NCBI GenBank assembly: GCA_905221605.1
Contig: CAJNDS010002001.1
Span: 1,005,001 to 1,069,000 of the forward strand
DNA from: Symbiodinium natans
Lineage: Eukaryota > Sar > Dinophyceae > Suessiales > Symbiodiniaceae
Length of the DNA: 64,000 nt
Reading direction: 5' to 3'
Shown here one piece after another: positions 1 through 9,600 of this stretch; within the stretch, counting starts at the first letter, position 1, and each line of letters opens with the position of its first letter. The notes beneath the pieces are model-generated. The model made no database searches, was not told the origin of the DNA, and saw only the letters and a list, made by a program, of their open reading frames with translations. A program made the position numbers and the translations under genes.

Positions 1-1070
1 TCGGAACTATCGTCCTGAGCATCCGAGTGGCATCCAGGATTTGGGATCCAAGGTTTGTAGGACAGGGTTCACCATTCACGTGCAAGGAACCCGCTCGGCT
101 CGAAATTGCTAGCTGATACTGCCTAGAGTATAAGCATGGTCGGTACTGTCGAGCGACATGGTCATTCAGAAACTTGCTTAATTGTCCCGCCTGTCCCTTT
201 GTTCGCTTGCAAGAGCCAGATTGCCATCGTTCGGGTTGCGGCTGTGGTGTTCGTAGATGTTGCAGTTTTGTCTGTTACTGCTAAGTATGGCGCCTGCTGC
301 TGCAGCTTCTGTGGCTACTGCCCCTCAGCTCGTCCTTCCTGTTGTTCTGCTTCGAGCGTAAAACTTCGAGCTTGGTCACAGCTACGTCGATGAATGATGC
401 TTGCAGGCTGGCCCTCCGCCCTCAATCCACGGCTAGGACCAGTCCTGGTTCAGGTTCGATGCCGACATCACTTTTGCAGCACGCGATCTCGCCTGTGAGG
501 GGGCAGGTGCGATGCAGAAAGGAAGCCTAAATCCCTCTTGTAAGACTCCCGTCTAAGGTTTTGAAGCAGTTGTGACTACACTCGGCGCTGTCTCTGTATC
601 TATAATTGCCCTAAGTAACTCTACTCTCAATTACAACTACCCATGGGCCTCCAAGCATAATGCCCCAAGGAGTTGAATCTAAGTGGCCAGTTGCTTCTCC
701 GTCAAACGAAGAGAACCTGGCACCCCACGAATAAACAAACACACAACAAGCCAAAATTCAAGCAAGCGAAACCGACGCTCCGCCCGTTCAAAATAATTTC
801 CTATCGGCTTTGTGGGGAGTGATTGGGGTATGTACCTTCTGGGTTCGCACGGTTTCTGCATGATCGAACAACCCCATGTGTGCTCTTGGAACATCCCCCG
901 CGCCTAGTCTGCATGTGGATTTCAGGGGGCTATGGGTGATACCAACCATGTGCAGGGTACATTCAGGGCACCTCTATTCAAAAACCCTAAACAATGTGTT
1001 GCTGCAGGACTCGACCACTGCTGCTAAACCCTGACCCGTTTTGCTCCAGGGCTCGCTCCCGAAACCCTAC
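1..1070. other. No supported gene; unique sequence
   Basis: I see no gene I can defend here. Short open frames exist on both strands, but none shows a recognisable motif, a splice pattern or a repeat-free continuation. The sequence is of mixed composition and ends where the first CCCTAAA block begins near 1077. It may hold further 3' exons or the 3' UTR of the minus-strand EF-hand gene to its right. Confidence 0.4.
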
Positions 1071-1124
1071 TAATTAAACCCTAAACCCTAAACCCTAAAC
1101 CCTAAACCCTAAACCCTCGTTGGT

Positions 1125-1225
1125 CCAGGCCGCAGCTTCCTGCATGGAGGCGCGCCGAGCGAAGGACAGGCGCCGGGCCGATGTTTGCACCGCCGAGCCA
1201 CGCCGCGACGTTTTCTGGGCTTCGC
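1125..1225 (-). CDS. Possible further 3' exon of the EF-hand gene
   Basis: A GC-rich island between two CCCTAAA blocks is open in two minus-strand frames. One frame is Arg/Ser-rich with ARRLSFARRAS and ends AAAWTNE. A donor-like G|GTTTAG is formed by the first telomere-like unit at its left end. The phase does not decide between the two frames, so this is tentative. Confidence 0.35.
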
Positions 1226-1380
1226 GACTTCAAGGGGCTTCGAGGGGCTTAAACCCTAAATTACCCTAAACCCTAAACCCCAAACCCTAAACCCTAAACC
1301 CCAAACCCTAAACCCCAGAAGGGGTTTCAGGGTTTCAGGGTTTAGGCTTTCAGGGGGTTTCAGGATTTCAGGATTTAGGA

Positions 1381-1500
1381 CTCAGGGCATTTGAAGGCTG
1401 AGGAGCTAAGGGTGTAAGAAGGCCTGGCTTCCTTTGTGGGCTCTCGAAGGGGCTTTGGGAGTGTTTAGGGTTTAGGGTTTAGGGTTTAGGGGTGTTTTGG
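1381..1500 (+). repeat. 120-bp direct duplication, copy 1
   Basis: This segment is nearly identical, with about three mismatches by eye, to 5281-5400. The spacing is exactly 3900 bp. Both copies start with CTCAGGGCATTTGAAGG and run into a TTTAGGG block followed by GGTGTTTTG. The match stops sharply on the left, where the two flanks differ. Confidence 0.9.
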
Positions 1501-1915
1501 GTCTTCCGCCACCCTATATGCCGGCGTTTGTCATTGTAGCCTAAACCTAGCTGCCCTTCCCATGCCCTTCCCTGGTCCTCAACCAATCCACAAATTACAG
1601 GGTTTGGTGTGTTGGAGTTTGTCTTCTCGGGTCTGTCCGGTTTAGGGTTTTGCGGGTAGGCTTATAGGGTTTTAGGCGTTAGGGCTCACCATCATCTTGG
1701 GAACAAACCATATATGGGGACATAAGGTACCTATTTCCCTCATTTTCTACTAAGAACCAGCAGTATTCGGTCTCAAGTTTAAGGTGCCTTATTTCGCTCA
1801 AATTCCCAATGAACCAGTAGGTCAAAGTAGCCCTAAACCTTAAACCCTCAACCCTGAACCCTAAACCCTCAGCCCTAAACCCTAAACCCTAAAGTTTAAA
1901 CCCTAAACCCTAAAC

Positions 1916-4900
1916 CCAGGCATCCGCGCGACGGGGCTTGCCGGCCGCTGTTGGTTCGAGGGCCGTCGGCTCTGGTTCTCCGGAAGGTCTTCTTCCAGGT
2001 CCAGGTCCCAGTCATCCAAGAAGTCCACCTGAAAAGCCCCAAACCGTAAACCCTAAACCCTAAACCCTAAACCGTAAACCCTAAACCCTAAAAACCTCAA
2101 AACCCTCAAAACCCCCAAAAACCAAAAACCCTAAACAAAAGCCCAACACTCAATACCCAACAGAAGCCCTAAAAACCCGAAGCCCAAGTGACTAGAGGAG
2201 GGACCCTTTTCAGAGACCTCAGGGGCTGCATTGGCTACTTAGGCATATACGGACTTTTTAAGGTTTAGGGTTTAGGGTTTAGGGAGTTTAGGGTGTAGGA
2301 TTTCGGAGCCTTTCTAGGGTCCCTCCTTATGCCCCTCGAACGGGTTGACGGCTTGTGAAGAGACCCAGGTCCCTGAGCCCCTCAGGGGTGGGTTTAGGGT
2401 TTGAGGTTTGGGGTTTAGGGTTTGGGGTGTAGGGTTTGGGGTTTGGGGAGTAGTCTGGGACCTCTTTCATGGACAGCGTGCCCTCCTGGTCCACGTCCAG
2501 GGCTTGGAAAAGCTCCCTCCGCAGGGAATCCGAATGTGACCATCAGGAGCAAACGCTTTGAAAGCCGGGCACTGTGATTCATTAGGGTTTAGGGTTTAGG
2601 GTTTAGGGTTTAGGGTCTAGGGTTTAGGGTTTAGGATTTAGGGTTTTGGGTTTAGGGTTTATGATGCATGCAGCTGCGGGCTACAGCTTCCCCCCCCCCC
2701 CAGCTTTTAACGCATCCGTCCTGCTCGGTCCATCGTAGCCTAAGTTCAGCTGCACAGAGGCATTCAGCATAGGGGGATGGGGTAAGTTCCGCTTGTAGGT
2801 ACCTCAACTCATTAAAAAAAAACCGGCCATGTTGTGGCAGGCGTGCTCCATCAAAAACCCCAGCGCAGCCCAAAGCTTGCTAGATCCCGTCATAAGCCTG
2901 TTCAGAGTTCCCCACTGCTGGCCAAGGCCCCAAACCCAAACCACTTCAGCCACAAGCAAGAGCCCACTTAGGAGCCTGGAACCCGTGCAACCCCGAAACC
3001 CTTGTTGACGCATGGCTTGAATTGCTCCCCAACCCTTTTTGCATCCAAGCCTATGCGACTGCCTTCGCACGGCGAAGCGTAGACCCAGGGGGTACGAGGG
3101 TTCAGGGTTTAGGGTTTCGGTTTTAGTGTTTAGGGTTCAGGGTTTGGGGTTTAGTTGTTTTTTTAGGGTTTAGGGCTTAGGGCCTAAGGATTTAGGTTCA
3201 GGGTTTGGGGTCCTACAACCCTATCCCCCAAAGGCACCATGGCATCCCAGGTGCCATACACCCGCAGAGCTCCCCGCCATTCCAGGAAGCCTCCAGCGCA
3301 GAGTTTAGGGTTTAGGGTTTAGGGTTTAGGGTTTAGGGTTTAGGGTTTAGGGTTTAGGGTTAGGGTTTAGGGTTTAGGGTTTAGGGTTTAGAGCCTGGTT
3401 TAGTGTTGTCTTGCCACCCACCAAGCAGACCAGCCACGCTGCAGGGCAACAACTTCGGGAATGATTGAGGTTACGGGTTCAGGGTTTAGGGTGTAGGGCA
3501 CAAGCAAAGGAGAGATAGGCGTCCCCAAACTAGACCAAGCTCCTTCGACCCCCCTGCTAAGTTGGTACACATCTTAGGGCTTGGGTTGTTTTTGGTTTAG
3601 GGTTTAGGGTTTGTGGGCAACTTCTTCTCATCCCCTCAAGCGGGATCTGAGCCGCTGAGGCTGTTGGACTTATCCTTGTCGAAGGTGTGGAAGAGTTGCC
3701 GGACGGAGCCAAACCTGATTTCAAGGTCTCTGCACTGCTGTGGACTTCTATATGCTTAGGGCTTTAGGGGATGGGGGACTTCGGCGAATGGATTGTGCAG
3801 AATCTGTCAATTGTCGGGCCTGACTAGTATTGCATTTATGAGTATGATTACCAGTAGTACACTTAATAGTATTGCCTACTAGTATTTCTTTATTACTTCC
3901 ACTACTAAACTACTATATTACAACTATTTCTAGTACTATTATAACATGCCTTCTCACAGTCAGTTCTGGGCCAAAGAAGAACTCTGAACCCCTCAAACCT
4001 CCAAGCGCTTAGACCTAAGCCCCAAAGACCCGCAACACCGAAGTCACCAACCCTGCGTTGCAGATTTCGGAGGAGGGTGGGGAGCGGGGGGGAGGGGGGG
4101 GGGGGCTTCTGAAACTGAAGCTGCGAGCCACCTTCATCCGAGCCCTCTTCGAAGTTCCAGGATCCTGAAAGTCCTAAAAAAAAAGTCCTTCCTCCCCGGA
4201 GAGCTGTCCAGCGGCTCATAAATGGCCCAGCGCCGAAAGCCCAGCAGCACCGCGGATGCCTTGGTCGGGGTGAGTTCAGGGATAACGATGTACATTTAAT
4301 AAAATATAAGAGTTTAATCATATTGTAACATATTCGTACAATAGTATGACAATATAGGGATATAGTAGTATAGTAACATAATGATCGAATAAGGGATATA
4401 AGAAGCCTTAGATCTCACTCCCCTACATAACCCCTAATTCTATAGCAGCCATATAGACCTTATCTAGTCCCTATATACCTAAGAAGTAGCCCCTACATTA
4501 CCCCTAAGGGCGTTGTTTTGGGTCACTCCTTTAGCCCCTTGACTCTTGGGTTTGGAACTGTGGGGTTGGACGGCTCACAACGCGGACTTTCTGAGGGAGA
4601 ACTAAAGCAGAGCCCTAGACCTTTGGCTGTTCGACTTCAGCTCTGCCCTAAACCCTAAACCCTAAACCCTAAACCCTAAACCCTAAACACTAAACCCTAA
4701 ACCCTAAACCCTAAACTTCCCAACATCATTTGCAGCTCTGCGCCTGCTCGTCGAGCTCCTTTAAGGTGATGTAACCTGCTGGCCCCGGGCGCAGGGCATA
4801 TCTTGTCAGACCCGAAGCAAGGCCTTTCAAACCCCTTGAAGCCCACAACCCCGAGGCCCTTAAGCCACCGAAACCTAAACCCTAAACCCTAAACCCCTAC

Positions 4901-7900
4901 AAATCCCGGAGCCCTTTTTAACCCAGGACTGCTAAGGCCTTTTAAAGCCCCAAACCCGAAAGCCCTGAAAACCCCGCAGACCCTTCACACCACAAAAGCA
5001 ACAAAGCCCGAAAACCCCCCTTGAGCACCTGAAACCCCCCCCCCTAAACCCTAAACCCTAAATCCCAAAAGAACCCAAAAGCCCAAAAACAAAAACCCTA
5101 AACCCTAAACCCTAAACCCTAAACCCTAAACCCTAAACCCTAAACCCTAAACCCTAAACCCTAAACCCTAAACCCTAAACCCTAAACCCTAAACCCTAAA
5201 CCCTAGCCCTAAACCCTAAACCCTAACAGGGGGTTCAGGGTTTCAGGATGTCGGCTTTCGAAGGGTTTCATCATTTAGGGCTCAGGGCATTTGAAGGCTG
5301 AGGAGCTAAGGGCGTAAGAAGGCCTGGCTTCCTTTGTGGGCTCTCGAAGGGGCTTTGGGAGTGTTTAGGGTTTAGGGTTTCGGGTTTAGGGGTGTTTTGA
5401 AAAACAAAAACCCTAAACCCTAAACCCTAAACCCTAAACCCTAAACCCCCCAAAAAAACCCCCAGAGCACCTGAGAGGTCTTCGTCAAAGGCCCGCCAGG
5501 CTCCACCGACGTTCCCGCGGAAGCCAATCTCTCGGCAGGCATCCTGGAGGAGGGACGGCCTAGAAGCACTTAGGGTTTAGGGTTTAGGGTTTAGGGTTTA
5601 GGGTTTAGGGTACACAAAGCCGACCACACGAAGCACTGAAGGCCCATCCCCTCTGGTCTCAGAGGATCTTCCCCTAGAGGGTTTTTTGCCTGGGCCTGGG
5701 GGTGTTGCGCTTTGGACATCTCACTAGCATACGAGGTGCACGTTTCGGGTCACTAGGGTTTAGGGTTTAGGGTTTAGGGTTTGGGGTTTAGGGTTTGCAG
5801 GCTTGCGGTTGGAGTTGAAGGTTTCAAGCTTCGCTGCCCCTCGTCGGCTCCTAGCAAGTTGCGCTGGAAAGACCCTTCCTGGTATCCCTGAAGCCCAACC
5901 CTGCAGAGGGTTTAGGGTTTAGGGTTTGGGGTTTGGGGTTTAGGGTTTAGGGTTCAGGGTTCCCTGCCTGGAACTCGTACCAGTTGCAGCGGTTTGTTGC
6001 ATCCTTGTCCAAGATGCGCTTCCAGGCTTTCAGGTACCTTCCCATCTTGGCCTCATTGACTCATGGGTTTAGGGCCTTTTGCTCAGGGCTCCATGAAAAC
6101 AGGATGAGAACAACAAACGACACAAGAAGTAGCCTTGGGATGTTCCCCTCACACTAACAATCCTTAATAGGGATTGGAGTACCCCCCCCCCCCTATTCTA
6201 AGGAGTCTTAGTACAAGGGGGAGCATCCCAAAGACAGCCACTCACGCAAGCCCTAGACCCTAAACCCTAAACCGCTTGGTGTTTCGTAAGGCTCGGACCA
6301 GCAGAAGCTCCCGGAACTCCTGCTTGGCGTGGTGATCTGGGGCAACGAGGAGGAACTCAAGCGGCTGCCACTTCCTCTGTCACGGTTTAGGGTTTAGGGT
6401 TTAGGGTTTAGGGTTTAGGGTTTAGGGTTTAGGGTTTAGGGTTTAGGGTTTAGGGTTTAGGGTTTAGGGTTTAGGGATTTTTGCCACCCGCCTAGCTGAT
6501 TTAGGGTTTAGGCTTTCGTTTAGGGTTTAGGGTTTGCATGACACACACACATTCACTCAAATACGTTCAGGATCGTTTAGGGCGAATTTTCGGCGATCAA
6601 CGACGACGCACAACCTTGGCCTGGCAGATCCGATGTTGAGGAAACCCTCCATGCAAGCTGCTTGGAGGTTCAGGGGTACTTCTAACCGCAACTATAAGCC
6701 TCCTTATGTTTAGTTGAGGTTCTACTGCCGCCTGCACCGCGTTCTCACAACGTCGGCCCAGATGCAAACTCGTTTCAGCAATCCCGAACTTGATTGAACT
6801 CTAGACTCAACAGCCAACCATACACCCCAACCAAGTTTAAAAAGTTTAAATGTTCGCCTGGACCCAAACGGTGGAAGTAAGACCGCGACACGCGCATTGT
6901 AGACGGGATGCACCCGGGACTGAGACGAGAGCACTCTTTCGAAGCGGCCCTTCGCAAGGAGCACGCGGAGGTGGGAGCGCCAATTCAAACACCACGAAGT
7001 GTGCAAACCCCCGGCCCCGCGTTGCCATGCTTTAGTGACATCAACTGATGCCACGGGGAGCGCGAAGTAAAGAGCCGTCAACGCAGGAACCCCACGATGT
7101 AGTTTGCGCCCACACACTGTATTGTAAAGCCAAAGTGAAAACCCGAAGGGGTAGTGCCAAGAGTCTCAAGGAAGATGAGGTCTTCCATTTCCAGCTTGCC
7201 GTTGGCATCCTGCATGGACAAGGCGGGCAAGGATGACAGACCAAGCCAGACAGAGAGCGAGCAAACAGACTAACTAGTAAGGAGCAAAGGAAAAGGAGCT
7301 TGGTCACTGTTCGTTTCGAAGGCGAAGTCTTCATCCAGCAAAGTATTCTCCGAATGTGAAATGGAATGGAGCCAATTGTGTCGAAATCGTGGAAAGGCTC
7401 ATACCCTGGATCCCTTTCAGGCTCCTTGTCCAACATCTGGAACCTCGCAGGCTTCGAGGCACGTGTTGGGAGCATGGTATGGGCTTCGAAACTCAGAATC
7501 TGGGTCTTTTGTTGTGGTTTTCCGGGTTTAGGCTTTTTGCCCTCGGTTTTCGGAGGGTTTCGGGTTGAGGGCTTAGGGCTTACGGCTCCCTGGTAGGTGC
7601 ACCGACTTGCCTCGAATCGAGGGATGCCCCCAGAGGTGTGCTAGTGCTTTTAGTAGGGTTTCTTATGCGTTCGTCTCACCCAAATCCCACGGTACAGTGC
7701 AAGGCCCCCCAAAAGCCCTTGTGTTTAGGGGCGCTGTCTCTGAGTCTGAGCAACTCGCCCGACTGCACTGTGAGCCAGCACATTTAGTGTTCAGGGTTTA
7801 GGGCTTAGGTTTTCAAACCTACAGGTCCTTGTTTGTTTCTTTGGTCGTGGGAGGGGGACCAAAGGTTTGTAATCTTGCGGGAAGGTGTTAAGGTCATGAA

Positions 7901-8412
7901 TTCAACTGAGCGGCAAGGCCTTGGATTGCCTTGGGAAGTTGAAGTTCCGAAGAGCCTTCTCAAACTCTTTGGTTGTGATGGACTTCGTGTTGTCTTCCTC
8001 AGATTGGTGTGCCTAAACCCTAAACCCTAAGCCCTAAACCCTAAACCATAAACCCTAAGTACTGGCCGTGATTCGGGCTCCACAATGAGAGGGAGGGGGG
8101 CGGGCCTTGACTTTGCTACAGTCTAAACACTGAGCCGCATGAGATGACAGGCAGGGAACATGGTGCAAAAAGCAGATCCAGGGGCCGACGGCCGGCATCT
8201 TTGATAGAGCACAGGCCTCTCACGCCTACAGCGCTTAGGACCGGATGCAGAGTGCGCCTAGTCAACCCCGACAGTGGGACGGGGATCCTAGGGTCCTAGA
8301 AGCTCCCAGCACCAGGAAACAGAAAAAGAAGTGCCAGTTTCTTGAACGCCCAGGTGTCGTCGATCTGCTTGAAGGCATTCCGAATGCCGCCGAACTCGGT
8401 GTCGACCCAGAC
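1916..8412 (-). CDS. Multi-exon EF-hand Ca2+-binding protein gene (5' end not found)
   Basis: Thirteen exons read by eye, in transcription order: 8412-8359, 7997-7930, 7413-7377, 7209-7166, 6374-6299, 6051-5968, 5543-5471, 4775-4744, 4259-4216, 3714-3656, 3290-3236, 2516-2462, 2028-1916. Lengths and phases agree at every junction except the donor of the third exon, which I could not place. Joining them rebuilds EF loops that are split in the genome: DEDLS+GYITLKE, DKDATNRCNWYE, DKDKSNSLS+FLE, DVDQEGTLSMKE, D+EDNTKSITTKE and DANGKLEMED. The C-terminal part is acidic (FLDDWDLDLEEDL) and then Ser/Pro/Arg-rich. Proteins of this type bind Ca2+ through paired helix-loop-helix units; the cellular role is unknown. 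Twelve acceptors are all AG followed by G. Donors are GT (4), GC (6) and GA (2). Introns of 167-791 bp carry the telomere-like arrays. No start codon was found, and 5' exons may lie beyond the LINE. Confidence 0.85.
5094..5226. repeat. Longest CCCTAAA array, within an intron
   Basis: About 18 nearly uninterrupted CCCTAAA units lie inside the intron at 4776-5470, between the two exons that together encode the third clear EF-hand loop. One unit is altered to CCCTAGC near 5203. Confidence 0.95.
5281..5400 (+). repeat. 120-bp direct duplication, copy 2
   Basis: Second copy of the segment at 1381-1500. It lies in the intron 4776-5470 of the EF-hand gene, just beyond the long CCCTAAA array. Confidence 0.9.
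6385..6477. repeat. TTTAGGG array abutting a splice acceptor
   Basis: About 13 TTTAGGG units on the plus strand. On the minus strand this array ends 10 nt before the AG acceptor of the exon at 6299-6374, so it occupies the place of the usual pyrimidine tract and branch region. Confidence 0.95.
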
Positions 8413-8480
8413 CTGTTCTTCGGGGGATCTGGCTCAGGAAGCCCTAAACCCTAAACCCAAAACCCTAAACCCTTTTTGCA

Positions 8481-8619
8481 CCTAAAACCCTAAAACCCTA
8501 AAACCCTAAAACCCTAAAACCCTAAAACCCTAAAACCCTAAAACCCTAAAACCCTAAAACCCTAAAACCCTAAAACCCTAAAACCCTAAAACCCTAAAAC
8601 CCTAAAACCCTAAAACCCT
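8481..8619. repeat. CCCTAAAA 8-mer array at the LINE 3' end
   Basis: About 17 perfect units of CCCTAAAA, one A longer than the surrounding 7-mer and identical to the Chlamydomonas-type telomere unit TTTTAGGG. It directly follows the 3' end of the minus-strand LINE. Both flanks carry CCC, a T-run and GCA (8469-8480 and 8616-8627), which looks like a short direct repeat around the array. Confidence 0.95.
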
Positions 8620-8708
8620 TTTTTGCAGCTGGGACTCCTTGATGCCAGGCAAAGCTGCTTAGCAGCAGAACGCTTCTGAAAGCTGTGAAATCCTGAACGC
8701 CTGAAAAG

Positions 8709-9600
8709 CTATGAAATCTCTCGAACTCTCTCAATGTGCTCATCTGATACAACAGAGACACTCCAGACCTGATGATATTCCTCCAGGGCTCGACTTGCCA
8801 GCCCCACGACACCAGGATAACACTCATACAGAGTCTCGGTCATGCTAATTTCAAACACCCAGAACGGATAGCGCATGCGAGCATAGTGAAAGAACTGCCA
8901 AATGCCTGAACACATGTCATCAATATCCCAGGCAACCAGACCCTCTTCAGTGTCAACCCACACTATCCGGAGCTGCGAGCCAGTGAAAAGTACGACCACA
9001 TTGAAGAGCCACGATACATGCTGTAAGATGCTATGTTGCCACCGCTTCCACAGGCCGGCATGCAGATGACTGTGCATCTCTGCCAGGCTGATGCTGTGAA
9101 AGTGCCTTCTGCCAGTCTCACGCCAGCACTCACGGTCAGCAGCTTTAGCAAGAACCATGGCAACCTGAACATCTTCTCCATACGCGGCGCTAGCCGTCCG
9201 CAAGAGCCAGTGCAGTGGAGAATTAGGAAATCCACCTTGGGGTCTATGGAGGGAAGCCATGCCGAGCAGTAACTTGCGGGCCGGGTGTTGAGGAGGTCTT
9301 CGAAGAACATGACCCAGGTAACCCCATAGTCTCATTCTCCACTGCATGGTCCAGGAGAAACCAGAGGCGTTGAAGGTAGAGCAAAGTCCCTCGTTTTCTC
9401 AAACGATGCAAAACCATGGCCTGATCCCGCCCTGCATCTTGAGGGATAAAAAGGTGCATGAACGACTGTAGCGCAGTGGCCTGAAGAGTGTTTACCTTTT
9501 TGATACCAGATGCTGTAGGGACCAACACCGGGTAGCCCACAGCCACTTGCTTCCAACATAGCGATTCAGCAGATGCAGGGCCAATGCAGGCTGTGCCCAT
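8709..9600 (-). pseudogene. Frameshifted C-terminal part of LINE ORF2
   Basis: After the stop of the main ORF2 frame the coding sense moves to a second frame (about 9600-9345; FMHLFIPQDAGRDQ, LRKRGTLLYLQRLW). It then returns to the original frame at 9347-8709 (LWGYLGHVLRRPP, SISLAEMHSHLHAG). The piece WGYLGHVLRR resembles the conserved WLGHVLRM-type segment near the end of LINE ORF2 proteins. Two single-base-type indels of opposite sign, near 9490-9550 and near 9340, explain the pattern. This copy of the element is probably no longer active. Confidence 0.7.

Larger units (their letters stand above)
1077..8060. repeat. Interspersed CCCTAAA / TTTAGGG telomere-like blocks
   Basis: At least twenty blocks of the 7-mer CCCTAAA or its complement are scattered here, in both orientations, separated by 50-300 bp of other sequence. 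Clear arrays lie near 1077-1118, 3301-3392, 4649-4716, 5094-5226 and 6385-6477, with many degenerate variants (CCCCAAA, TTTGGGG, TTCAGGG) between. The blocks fall inside the introns of the minus-strand EF-hand gene and avoid its exons. TTTAGGG is the telomere unit of many algae and alveolates. The alternating orientation and the interleaved exons show that this is internal DNA rather than a chromosome end. Confidence 0.95.

Noticed and set aside
136-530. Two plus-strand ORFs near the left edge
   Set aside because: Short, Cys/Ser-rich, overlapping in different frames, no recognisable domain or splice pattern.
1-8700. A chromosome end (true telomere)
   Set aside because: The repeats occur in both orientations, are separated by unique DNA and exons, and continue into ordinary genes to the right.
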